Part shown: in pieces, positions 1 to 7,651 of the stretch
Layout of the letters: the number at the start of each line of letters is the position of its first letter
Numbering within the stretch: the stretch's first letter is position 1
Assembly (NCBI GenBank): GCA_038230035.1
Contig: JBBRNX010000002.1
Coordinates: 116,336 to 180,335 of the forward strand
DNA length: 64,000 nucleotides
DNA from: Gaiella sp038230035
GTDB lineage: Bacteria; Actinomycetota; Thermoleophilia; Gaiellales; Gaiellaceae
Reading direction: 5' to 3'
Translations under genes and position numbers: made by a program
The notes under the pieces: generated by a model
Seen by the model: only the letters and a program-made list of their open reading frames with translations
Told to the model about the DNA's origin: nothing
Databases searched by the model: none

Positions 1-1442
1 ATCACGACCAGATTCGGCGCCGTGCCGAAGCTCTCATCTGACGAGGATTCACGGAGTCGTGCAAAACGCCGCTCGACCACTTGCGCCATCGCCGCAAAGT
101 CGTCCTGAACCTCCTGACCGCGCACGCCAAAGGAGCGGTAGTGCGCCCGTTTCGGCTGCGCGTCCACGAACACCGCCATCGAGCCGACGATCTCGCGACC
201 CTGCAGGTTGGAGATGTCGAAGCACTCGATCCGGATCGGCAAGCTCTCGAGATTGAGTGTCTCCCGGAGTTGCTCGAGTGCCTCCACCCGCCGCAGCCGG
301 CGCTGCTCCGACCGTGACGTGTCGGCCGCAAGCGCGAGATGCGCGTTCTCGTCCGCGAGCTGCGCCAGCCGGCGCTTCTCGCCGCGGAGCGGCACGCGCA
401 CGTCGACCTTCGAGCCCCGCAGATCCGACAGGAACCGCGCCAGCGCGTCGGTCTCCCCCACCCCGGCCGGCACCAGCACCTCGGGCGGGATGCTCGACGC
501 GCCGCCGTAGTACTCGAGGCAGAACGACTCCAGGATCGTGGCCGGATCCTGGCCGGCAACGTTTTCGAGGTGAAACGCATAGCGGTCGATCAGCCTCCCG
601 TCGCGCAACGGGAACACCTGCACCGCGGCACGGTCCGATTCGATCGCCAGCCCGATCACGTCGACCGAGCCGACCGACGGCCTGTCGGCCCCTTGCCGCT
701 GCGCGAGGCTCTCGATTGCGAACAGCCGGTTCCGGTAGCGCGCAGCATCTTCGAACCGCTCCTCCGCGGACGCGTCGCGCATCTGGCGCTCCAGCTGTCG
801 CACGATCGGCCGCGTCTCGCCCGAGAGGAACTGGATCACGCCGTCGATCAGCGCGCGGTAGTCGACCTTCGAGATCGCCTGAATACACGGCGCGGTACAG
901 CGCTCGATGTGGAAGTCGAGGCATGGAATCCCCGAGTGACGGCCAGGCTTCGGCCCTTCGCACGGCCGAAACTGGAAGACGCGATTCAGGACGTCGAGCG
1001 TCTCCCGCACCTTCTTCGCGTTCGCGTACGGGCCGAAGTAGACAGTTCCCCGCCGATGCCGCTCGCGCGTGAACATCACACGCGGGTACTCGTCGGCCAC
1101 CGTGACCGCGATGTACGGAAACGACTTGTCGTCCCGCAGCCGCACGTTGAACGGCGGCCGGTGACGCTTCACGAGGTTCTGCTCCAGATGCAGTGCCTCC
1201 GCCTCGCTCTGGGTGACGATCACCTCGATGCGAACGATACGCTCGACGAGCTGGCCGATTCCGGCACGGGTGTCGCCACCGGCAAAGTACGAACGAACCC
1301 TTGATCGCAGCGATTTCGCCTTCCCGACGTAGAGGACCTCGTCGTCTACACCGCGAAAGAGGTACACCCCGGAACCGCGCGGGAGGCTCGCCAAATCCTT
1401 ACGAATCGGCGCGTCTTCCTTTGCAAAGCCCTCGCCCACCAT
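1..1442 (-). CDS. uvrC: UvrABC excinuclease subunit C, 3' end outside window
   Basis: Incision subunit of nucleotide excision repair, acting with UvrA and UvrB on damaged DNA in the cytoplasm. The minus-strand frame opens at ATG 1442 and runs without a stop to the window edge, giving 480 codons. The N-terminus is a GIY-YIG nuclease domain: GVYLFRG at about residues 25-31 and LYVGKAKSLRSRVRSYF at about 37-53, containing the catalytic Tyr and Arg. A UVR-type segment (LERQMRDASAEERFEDAARY) lies near residue 220, followed by the start of the RNase H-like endonuclease domain (IECFDISNLQG). Family members are about 600-650 residues, so the rest of the RNase H domain and the helix-hairpin-helix tail are missing only because the window ends. 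The start lies 18 bp from the divergent glycosidase start. Confidence 0.95.
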   Translation of the reverse strand, partial: MVGEGFAKEDAPIRKDLASLPRGSGVYLFRGVDDEVLYVGKAKSLRSRVRSYFAGGDTRAGIGQLVERIVRIEVIVTQSEAEALHLEQNLVKRHRPPFNVRLRDDKSFPYIAVTVADEYPRVMFTRERHRRGTVYFGPYANAKKVRETLDVLNRVFQFRPCEGPKPGRHSGIPCLDFHIERCTAPCIQAISKVDYRALIDGVIQFLSGETRPIVRQLERQMRDASAEERFEDAARYRNRLFAIESLAQRQGADRPSVGSVDVIGLAIESDRAAVQVFPLRDGRLIDRYAFHLENVAGQDPATILESFCLEYYGGASSIPPEVLVPAGVGETDALARFLSDLRGSKVDVRVPLRGEKRRLAQLADENAHLALAADTSRSEQRRLRRVEALEQLRETLNLESLPIRIECFDISNLQGREIVGSMAVFVDAQPKRAHYRSFGVRGQEVQDDFAAMAQVVERRFARLRESSSDESFGTAPNLVV

Positions 1443-1460
1443 GGCTAGCGTATCCAGCAG

Positions 1461-2924
1461 ATGACAGGCCGACTCATCGGTGGAGCCGCAGCTCTCACGG
1501 CGGTGATCGCGACGCTCGTCTCGGCCCCGCCCGGCTACACAGGCGGCCCGACAATGTCGATCGGCGCCGCCGAGGACATCGTCCGGCAGGGTGATCCGGC
1601 CGTCGCGCGCCAGAAGATGGCTCAGCTGGCAGCGGCAGGACTCCGCGCCGTCCGGGTTACGTCGCTCTGGCTTCCACCCGCAACCGCGCCCACTCCCGGC
1701 GAGGTTGCAACGCTGACAAACGTCGCGAACGCAGCTCAGACGTACGGCGTCACCGTCTACGTCTCGATCTTCGCCGCCGGCTCGAAGACAACGCCGCTCG
1801 GGCCGGACGCCATCTCGCAGTTCTCGCAGTACGCCGCGTTGCTCGTGCGGCAGATCCCCGCGCTTCGCAACGTGATCGTCGGCAACGAGCCGAACCTCAA
1901 CCGCTTCTGGCTGCCGCAGTTCAACCCTGACGGGACCGACGCAGCAGCCCCGGCGTACCTCGCCCTGCTCGCTCCGACATACGACGCCATCAAGGCGGCG
2001 AACCCCGGCGTCACCGTCTACGGCGGCGCGCTCGCGCCGCGCGGCGTCGACAAGCCGAACACCGGACGAGATACCCATTCACCGACGGCGTTCATCCGCG
2101 ATCTCGGTCTCGCCTATCGCGCGAGCGGACGCCAGGCGCCGATCATGGACGCCTTCGCGTTCCACCCCTATGGCGAGGCGTCGAACGTGTCGCCCGATTT
2201 TGCGCACCCGAAGTCGACTGCGATCGGGCTCGCCGACTACGACAAGCTCGTCGCGCTTCTCGCCGAGGCGTTCGACGGCACGGCGCAGGCAGGATCGTCG
2301 CTGCCGATCCTCTACGACGAGTACGGCGTCGAGTCGACACCTCCCGCAGCCAAGGCGTCGCTCTACACGGGTACCGAGCCGGCGACGACCAAGCCGGTCG
2401 ACGAGACAACCCAGGCCGCGACGTACGCGCGAGCTCTCGGCCTTGCGTTCTGTCAACCGAACGTGGTGGGCATGCTCCTCTTCCACAGCCAGGACGAGGC
2501 CGCCCTCGCGAGCTGGCAGTCGGGCGTCTACTACGCCGATGGAACGCCGAAGTCGAGCTTCTCCGCGATCCGCGACGCGGTGCAACGCGCCCGCGGCGGT
2601 TCGCTCGCCCGCTGCGACGGACTGGCGCTCGACGTCACACCATCCGTGCTCCGTTTCCCGAAAGGGCCCGGCTTGAAGACGGGCAAGGCGGTCGTCGTCG
2701 TTTCCTGCCCGCTCGACTGTGCGATCAGCCTTTCGCTCGTCCGCTCCGACGGCAAGATCGTGTGGAGACGCAAGGTCTATGCGCTCGCAGGGGTCACGAC
2801 GCGGATCCCGATCGGCACCCTGCGCCCCGCGGCTGGCCGCTACGCGTTCAACGCCTCCGTCGAGCAGGCCGTGAACCCTGGGACTCCGAGCCTGCGGCAA
2901 GGCTCGACGTTCGCGATCACGTAG
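1461..2924 (+). CDS. secreted TIM-barrel glycoside hydrolase-like protein
   Basis: A 487-residue protein with a short hydrophobic N-terminus (residues 5-21) that looks like a signal peptide or lipid-less anchor. The core resembles clan-A glycoside hydrolases (GH5/GH39-like). GNEPN at 141-145 places a Glu (143) where the acid/base sits, HPY at 235-237 is a typical strand motif, and DEYG at 286-289 places Glu287 as candidate nucleophile. About 120 C-terminal residues after the barrel form a beta-rich tail of unknown role. The substrate cannot be read from the sequence; an extracellular polysaccharide is the family-based inference. It is divergent from uvrC with only 18 bp between the starts, so promoters overlap the opposite coding regions or the mRNAs are leaderless. 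Confidence 0.75.
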   Translation: MTGRLIGGAAALTAVIATLVSAPPGYTGGPTMSIGAAEDIVRQGDPAVARQKMAQLAAAGLRAVRVTSLWLPPATAPTPGEVATLTNVANAAQTYGVTVYVSIFAAGSKTTPLGPDAISQFSQYAALLVRQIPALRNVIVGNEPNLNRFWLPQFNPDGTDAAAPAYLALLAPTYDAIKAANPGVTVYGGALAPRGVDKPNTGRDTHSPTAFIRDLGLAYRASGRQAPIMDAFAFHPYGEASNVSPDFAHPKSTAIGLADYDKLVALLAEAFDGTAQAGSSLPILYDEYGVESTPPAAKASLYTGTEPATTKPVDETTQAATYARALGLAFCQPNVVGMLLFHSQDEAALASWQSGVYYADGTPKSSFSAIRDAVQRARGGSLARCDGLALDVTPSVLRFPKGPGLKTGKAVVVVSCPLDCAISLSLVRSDGKIVWRRKVYALAGVTTRIPIGTLRPAAGRYAFNASVEQAVNPGTPSLRQGSTFAIT

Positions 2925-2953
2925 CTCGGGCTGGCGCGCGTACGATTCGTCGC

Positions 2954-3664
2954 GTGAGCGAGAAGCCCGGCTACGAACGGATCGAAGGCGCCCAGGTCGG
3001 CCAGTACGTCTCGTACCGCTTCTTCGCGATCGACCGGGCCTGGCGCTTGCTACCCGACGAGGAGCGAGCCGCCGGCAAGGAAGCCTTCGCGAAGGTCATC
3101 GACGCGTGGGCCGAGCGCATGGAGGGGCTCCGCGTCTACACCACGACCGGGGTGCGCCCTGAAGCGGACTTCTTCCTGTGGCAGATCACCGAACGCTACG
3201 ACGACCTCCTCGACGTCGGCGCCGACCTCAACGCTACGCCGCTCGCGGCATGGCTCGACACCCCCCACTCCTACCTCGCGACGACCAAGCCGTCGGTCTA
3301 CACGGACAAGAAGCGGATCCGCCAGGGCCGCGTCATCCCGCGCGATGCGCCGTACCTCGTCGTCTATCCGTTCATCAAGCTGCGTCCCTGGTACTTCCTC
3401 AGCTTCGAGGAGCGCGCGGCCGCGATGCGCGAGCACGCCGAGGTCGGCGCCAAGTTCGTCACCGTGACGAACCACACGACGTACTCCGTCGGCATCGACG
3501 ACCAGGAGTTCATGCCGGCCTTCGAATGCGAGGAGCCGGCCGACTTCATGCACCTGATGTTGACGCTCCGCGAGACCGAGGCGTCCCGCTGGACGGAGCG
3601 CGACACGCCGATCTTCGTCGGCAAGCGCACCGACATCCGCGCAGCACTCGACGCACTCGGCTAG
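2954..3664 (+). CDS. chdC: coproheme decarboxylase (chlorite dismutase family)
   Basis: Converts Fe-coproporphyrin III to haem b by two oxidative decarboxylations, the last step of the coproporphyrin-dependent haem pathway of monoderm bacteria. The 236-residue protein starts at GTG 2954; the open frame upstream belongs to the glycosidase region. Family signatures in the C-terminal half are VVYPFIKLRPWYFLS (with the radical-forming Tyr), MREHAEVG (His expected as proximal haem ligand), GIDDQEFMPAFE, and LRETEASRWTERDTPIFVG. Length and motif order match actinobacterial HemQ rather than true chlorite dismutases, whose distal Arg arrangement differs. No other haem gene is adjacent. Confidence 0.88.
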   Translation: MSEKPGYERIEGAQVGQYVSYRFFAIDRAWRLLPDEERAAGKEAFAKVIDAWAERMEGLRVYTTTGVRPEADFFLWQITERYDDLLDVGADLNATPLAAWLDTPHSYLATTKPSVYTDKKRIRQGRVIPRDAPYLVVYPFIKLRPWYFLSFEERAAAMREHAEVGAKFVTVTNHTTYSVGIDDQEFMPAFECEEPADFMHLMLTLRETEASRWTERDTPIFVGKRTDIRAALDALG

Positions 3665-3668
3665 CCGC

Positions 3669-4037
3669 TCAGACGTAGCGGTGCTCGTCGCGCCAGACGT
3701 GCCAACCGGCGTACGCGCAGGCAGCGAGCACGACGAGTGCGGCGACGGCCTCGATCCCGCTGTGCTGTAGGCCGATCAGCATCCCGACGTCGAGGACTGC
3801 GAGTGCGATCGCCCCGTAGAAGACGCGCTTCGACCGATCGCCCCACGTCTCGATGTCGCTCCGCCGTTCGCGCCACACGAGGAACAGGAAGAACGCGACA
3901 GCGAGGAAGAAGGCGATCCGCAGTAAGCCGCCAACGGTCGCGAGCACAGGCTCGAGCGAGAGCGCCACGATGACCGCCGCAACCAAAGCGATGATCGCGA
4001 AGCCGCGGACCGTCGGGTTGGAGCGGAACCGCCTCAT
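3669..4037 (-). CDS. small multi-span membrane protein, unknown function
   Basis: Unrecognised 122-residue protein starting at ATG 4037. It contains hydrophobic stretches at roughly residues 12-30, 32-50, 68-84 and 90-108, separated by basic loops, so three or four membrane spans are likely. The start overlaps the stop of the upstream membrane gene by 4 bp (ATGA), so the two are translationally coupled and probably form a pair. It ends 5 bp from the convergent chdC stop. No catalytic motif is visible. Confidence 0.7.
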   Translation of the reverse strand: MRRFRSNPTVRGFAIIALVAAVIVALSLEPVLATVGGLLRIAFFLAVAFFLFLVWRERRSDIETWGDRSKRVFYGAIALAVLDVGMLIGLQHSGIEAVAALVVLAACAYAGWHVWRDEHRYV

Positions 4038-4387
4038 GCGGTCATGTACGCGCGCACGGCGAGCGCACCCGCGAGGCCCGTCAGCCCGGAGAACCACAAC
4101 AGCCGCTTCGGCCCTTCTGCCGGCGCATAGAACCACGGTGCGAGAGCAGCCCCGAGTGCCAGCGAGCCGTAGAGGTAGTGCAGGCGATCGGCCGCCCGGT
4201 GATGGCCCGAAAGAAGCAGGAGACCAAGCCCGACCTGAGCGACGAGGAGCGTCTGCGCGATCGACAGAAGATGCGCCGTGATCGGCCCGGCGCCGCGACG
4301 GCGCCAGTAGAGCAAGCCTCCCCAAAGGGCGCCGCTCGCACACGCGACGAGCACCAGCACGGCGACGATCCGGTGCGCGGCTAGCAT
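4034..4387 (-). CDS. small membrane protein with conserved-looking histidines, unknown function
   Basis: A 117-residue protein with four predicted spans. Histidines fall within or at the edges of helices (AAHR near residue 5, AHLL near 38, GHHRAADRLHYLYG at 61-74). That pattern is compatible with a haem- or quinone-binding four-helix membrane protein, but this is only a suggestion. It is the first gene of a two-gene minus-strand unit with the following membrane protein (ATGA overlap) and is divergent from bcp with about 42 bp between starts. Confidence 0.68.
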   Translation of the reverse strand: MLAAHRIVAVLVLVACASGALWGGLLYWRRRGAGPITAHLLSIAQTLLVAQVGLGLLLLSGHHRAADRLHYLYGSLALGAALAPWFYAPAEGPKRLLWFSGLTGLAGALAVRAYMTA

Positions 4388-4429
4388 CGAGGGGAAACCT
4401 ACCGACCAACCTACGGAGGAGAGCGACGC

Positions 4430-4891
4430 ATGGTCGAGGAAGGCAAGCCTGCCCCGGCGTTCTCGCTGACGAGCGACACGGGCGAGACGGTGACACTCGA
4501 AGGGCTACGCGGCAAGCCGGTCGTCCTCTACTTCTACCCAAAGGACGACACCTCAGGGTGTACCAAGCAGGCGTGCGGGATCCACGACGCTTGGGCTGAG
4601 TTCGAGCGCAAGGGCGCGGTTGTGCTCGGTGTCAGCCCCGACAGCGAGGAGTCGCACGCCAAGTTCAAGCAGAAGTACGAGCTGCCGTTCACACTCCTCG
4701 CCGATCCCGACCACGCGACCGCTGAGGCGTACGGCGTCTGGGTCGAGAAGAAGAACTACGGCAGGACCTACATGGGCATCGAGCGATCGAGCTTCCTGAT
4801 CGATGCTGCCGGCAACGTCGTCAAGGTCCTACGGCGGGTCAAGCCAGATGCTCACGCCGATCAGGTCCTCGCCGCATTGTCAGGCTCCTAA
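4430..4891 (+). CDS. bcp: thioredoxin-dependent peroxiredoxin (Bcp/PrxQ)
   Basis: Reduces hydrogen peroxide and organic hydroperoxides using thioredoxin, in the cytoplasm. The 153-residue protein has the thioredoxin fold with PKDDTSGCTKQACG at residues 37-50. Cys44 is the peroxidatic residue, and Cys49, five residues later, is the resolving cysteine of the alpha-2 PrxQ type. FYPKDDT and the GIERSSFLID strand are standard for the family. A strong Shine-Dalgarno GGAGGAGAG precedes ATG 4430. Its last 12 bp overlap the 3' end of the convergent glycosyltransferase gene. Confidence 0.95.
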   Translation: MVEEGKPAPAFSLTSDTGETVTLEGLRGKPVVLYFYPKDDTSGCTKQACGIHDAWAEFERKGAVVLGVSPDSEESHAKFKQKYELPFTLLADPDHATAEAYGVWVEKKNYGRTYMGIERSSFLIDAAGNVVKVLRRVKPDAHADQVLAALSGS

Positions 4892-6288
4892 ATCCGCTGC
4901 GCGGGCGTTCCGCTCGAACTTGTACCAACCCTTGTCGCGGCGGAGGAAACGCCACGTCCCCTTCAACCGCGCCCAGACCAGGATCGGCCGATAGACAAAG
5001 AGGTCGAGAGGAGCGAGCAGCAAAAGACGGGCCACGTCCTGTAAGCGGTAGAGACGCGACTGGAGATCGTCGGCGAGGACCGCCATTGCTGTGAGGGCAC
5101 CGTTGGCAAAGGCGATCACCACGAGCGTGGCGCCAAACGTCGTCCAGCTGAACTCGCCGAGGACGACGGCTGCGACCAGTGTGGCCAACGCGCCCATCTC
5201 GAAAACCGGCGCAAGCACCTCGGAGAAGAGGTAGTACGGCATCCCCAGTAGGCCCACGGTCTTGTAGCGCGGGTTGAACAACATCCTCCGGTAGTGCCAT
5301 ACCGACTCGTCGATCACTCGCTGCCAGCGCTCGCGTTGGGAGACGAGCTTGCGGACGGTGTCAGGCCCCTCGGTGGTCCCGACGTTGTCCGGCAGGCACA
5401 GGATCTTGTACGGCGTCCCGTTGCGAAGGTAGCGCTCGTGTACGCGGAAGGTCAGCTCGATGTCCTCGCAGGTAACCCCCGGGCGTAGCCACCGACCTCC
5501 TCGAGCACATCTCGGCGCCAGATCTGGAACGCACCGACCGCACAGAGCATGAAGTTGAAGCGTGACCAGGCGAGTCGGTTGTTGAAGAACGCGCGCAGGT
5601 AGTCGAGGTGCTGGTACGCCACGAACGGTCGGGCAGGTGCGCGTCGCCGGCCGCTCGGCTCCGACATGGTTTTGCTGGGGTCGAGGGCGATCGTGAGGTG
5701 GCTGGTCACTCCGATGACGTTGGCAGGGTCGGGCATCACGAGCCGCATGCCTTTCAGCAGCGCATCGCGAGAGAACACGGTGTCAGCGTCGACACCGCAG
5801 ACATAGCGGTAGCGAGCGCTGTTCAATCCGGCGTTCAGCGCATCGGCCTTCCCGCCGTTCGCCTTGTCGAGGACGACCAGGCGCTCGTGCTCGGCGGAGC
5901 GGTATGTCGAGCGCACGGGCTCTGCGTCTATCAGCTGCCGCGTGAAAACCTCCACCGGGCTGAGCTCGAAGTCCATGCACAGGCGATCGATCGTTCCGTC
6001 CGTCGAGCCGTCGTTCACGACGATCACTTCGAACTCCGGATAGTCGAGCTCGAGCAACGAGCGAACGGTCGCGGAGATGGCCAGCTCTTCGTTGTAGGCG
6101 GCGAGGATCACGCTGACAGGGATGGTGAAGCGCGAGGCCGCAAGACCTTCGTAGTCCTGCGCGGCGCTTTCGCGCCTTCTGAGACCGTTCTCGATCAGGC
6201 CGACTGCAGCGAGCACGATGTAGGCGGCATAGATCAGCCCGAGATAACCGAGGCAGACGAGCACAGCCACATGGAGCGCGTCCGTCAC
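4880..6288 (-). CDS. membrane GT2 processive-type glycosyltransferase, interrupted by a frameshift
   Basis: Family 2 glycosyltransferase of the NodC/PgaC/cellulose-synthase kind. The N-terminal part has a membrane helix, then SVILAAYNEE, NDGSTDGT, NGGKADALNAG and CGVDADTV (catalytic Asp region). It runs from GTG 6288, which overlaps the HEAT gene stop (GTGA), to the C5G3 tract at 5476-5483. There the reading frame is lost: the first frame gives GGYARGLPARTSS then stop. Restoring one base gives GGYAPGVTCEDIELTF, the expected acceptor ED motif, and the frame continues through QRERWQRV (QxxRW) and two C-terminal membrane helices to the stop at 4880. So it is one gene of about 469 codons with a single-base deletion, either a sequencing error in a homopolymer or a real inactivation. 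Confidence 0.8.
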
Positions 6289-7321
6289 GAAGCGAGCCTG
6301 CCGAGCCTCTGCTGATCGGGCGGCGGGCGATCTGCCGCACGTCGGCGGGCCGCCTCGCGCATTCCCTCTCCGCCAGCCGAGAGAATCCGTTCGAGCAGAT
6401 CGTCTTCCGTGCCGTGGCCACCGAGTCGGTCGACGAAGCCCACGTCCTGGAGGACCTCGGCCGCACCGTTCCGCGCAAACGCGTCCTCGTCCTCGAGCAT
6501 CGGGATAAGCACCCCGGCCACAGCGAGCCCCAACTCGCGCAGCGCATCCTTCGCCGCCGCACGTACCCACCAACGACGATCTCGAAGCGCAGGCACGATC
6601 GCGGGAGCGCTCGCCAGGCCGCCAAGTCTCCCGACCGCCCGGCACGCATGGACGCGAACGAACCACTCGTCGTCCGCAAGTCTCGCTTCCACAGCGGCAA
6701 GCGATCCTGAGTCGCGCGCTCGCCGATCGCCTCAACAGCCGCTGCACGGACATTCGGGTCAGGATCGGTGGTCAACTCGACCAGTCGCGCTCGCGCGACA
6801 CCCGGGCAACGCGCGAGCAGCGTTGCCCCCCAGAAGCGAACCCGCGGATCGTCGTCTCGCAGCAGGCCAGCCAAACTGCGGCCGATTGCCGGGGTATGCG
6901 CGTCGAGCTGAGTCGCGACTCGCGATCGCGGGCAGCTTCCGCTGCGCAAGATTTCGATGAGCTCGCCGACGGCCCAGTCGTCTCCCAGATGGCCCAACAG
7001 CTGGACCGCGACCGCGACAACGTCCGCATCGCGGTCGACGACCGAACGACGAAGCAGCCGATGGCTGCTCCGGTCGCGGGCGTGGACGAGCGTTCTGAGA
7101 GCGGAAATGCGCCGCCACTTCCCGCGCGCTGTCCGGTGACCTCCCGCACGTCGCAGCATTTGGCCACGCACCCGACCTTCGGGAGCTACCGGCCGTTCCA
7201 ACGCGACGCGGTTCCGACGATCGAACGCGGCTCTCCCGGCGACCGCGTAGATCGACACTGTCAACCAGGTGCCACCGGCACCGAGCAGCGCAAGCAACAG
7301 AATGCTCGGGTGTCCCTCCAT
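6285..7321 (-). CDS. HEAT-repeat protein with N-terminal membrane helix, interrupted by a frameshift
   Basis: Alpha-solenoid protein made of repeated units of the type DPNVRAAAVEAIG, DEWFVRVHACRAVGRLG and RRWWVRAAAKDALRELG, preceded by one hydrophobic segment (PSILLLALLGAGGTWL), so it is probably membrane-anchored with the solenoid inside. ATG 7321 is chosen because it directly precedes the helix; an upstream ATG at 7417 is possible. The frame changes near 6703-6706: ERATQD continues as SLAAVEARL only if one base is added. The stop overlaps the start of the GT2 gene, so the two are an operon. A scaffold or regulatory partner role for the glycosyltransferase is inferred from this coupling only. 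Confidence 0.72.
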
Positions 7322-7376
7322 CGAGGGATTCGCCGGCGGCGAGCCCTCAGTCGCAGCCACCTGGTTTCCCGGCGTC

Positions 7377-7445
7377 GCGCTGAGGTTGCGTAAGGCGGGG
7401 TCACAGTGCGTAGGCACGGGGCCCCACCTGGAGCAACCTCAGCGC
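7377..7445. repeat. perfect 13-bp inverted repeat forming a long hairpin, possible structured RNA
   Basis: GCGCTGAGGTTGC at 7377-7389 is exactly matched by its reverse complement at 7433-7445. Pairing extends outward through C76:G46, a G-U pair and two more pairs to about 17 bp. The 43-base loop itself contains GTGC/GCAC and GGGG/CCCC complementarity. It lies in the 190-bp gap between tRNA-Leu and the HEAT gene, followed on the plus strand by another GC-rich hairpin (about 7450-7490). It could be a small RNA, a terminator for the tRNA or a processing structure. No known RNA family could be assigned by eye. Confidence 0.4.
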
Positions 7446-7513
7446 GGCGAGCGGGGGCTGCGGAGCCGGGCTCCGCCCGGCGGGAGCAGTCCACGCGGCC
7501 GGGGAAGCCGTGA

Positions 7514-7597
7514 TGCGGATGAGAGGACTTGAACCTCCACGCCCTTACGGGCACACGGACCTGAACCGTGCGCGTCTACCAATTCCGCCACATCCGC
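7514..7597 (-). tRNA. tRNA-Leu (anticodon CAG)
   Basis: 84-nt class II tRNA. The acceptor stem GCGGATG (7597-7591) pairs with CATCCGC (7521-7515), with discriminator A. GGTAGACGC D-loop sequence, anticodon stem-loop CACGG-TTCAGGT-CCGTG giving CAG, a variable arm typical of leucine tRNA, and GGTTCAAGTCC in the T arm are present. CCA is not encoded. It reads CUG codons, very frequent in this GC-rich genome. Confidence 0.97.
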
Positions 7598-7651
7598 GTG
7601 ACAGCGGGCATTCTACCCGGACGTTTCCGCCGCTTCGTCGTCTCACTCCAC

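Noticed and set aside
2..963. Long minus-strand open frames at the window start (192 and 304 residues)
   Set aside because: They are shadows of uvrC in other frames; only the frame from 1442 has GIY-YIG and UvrC motifs.
2079..2900. Minus-strand 273-residue open frame opposite the glycosidase
   Set aside because: Arg/Ala-rich composition without family motifs, typical of antisense frames in GC-rich genes.
7450..7500. Bacterial signal recognition particle RNA near tRNA-Leu
   Set aside because: A GGGAGCAGTCC segment resembles the SRP loop, but the universal GGAA apical loop and its partner strand are not present.
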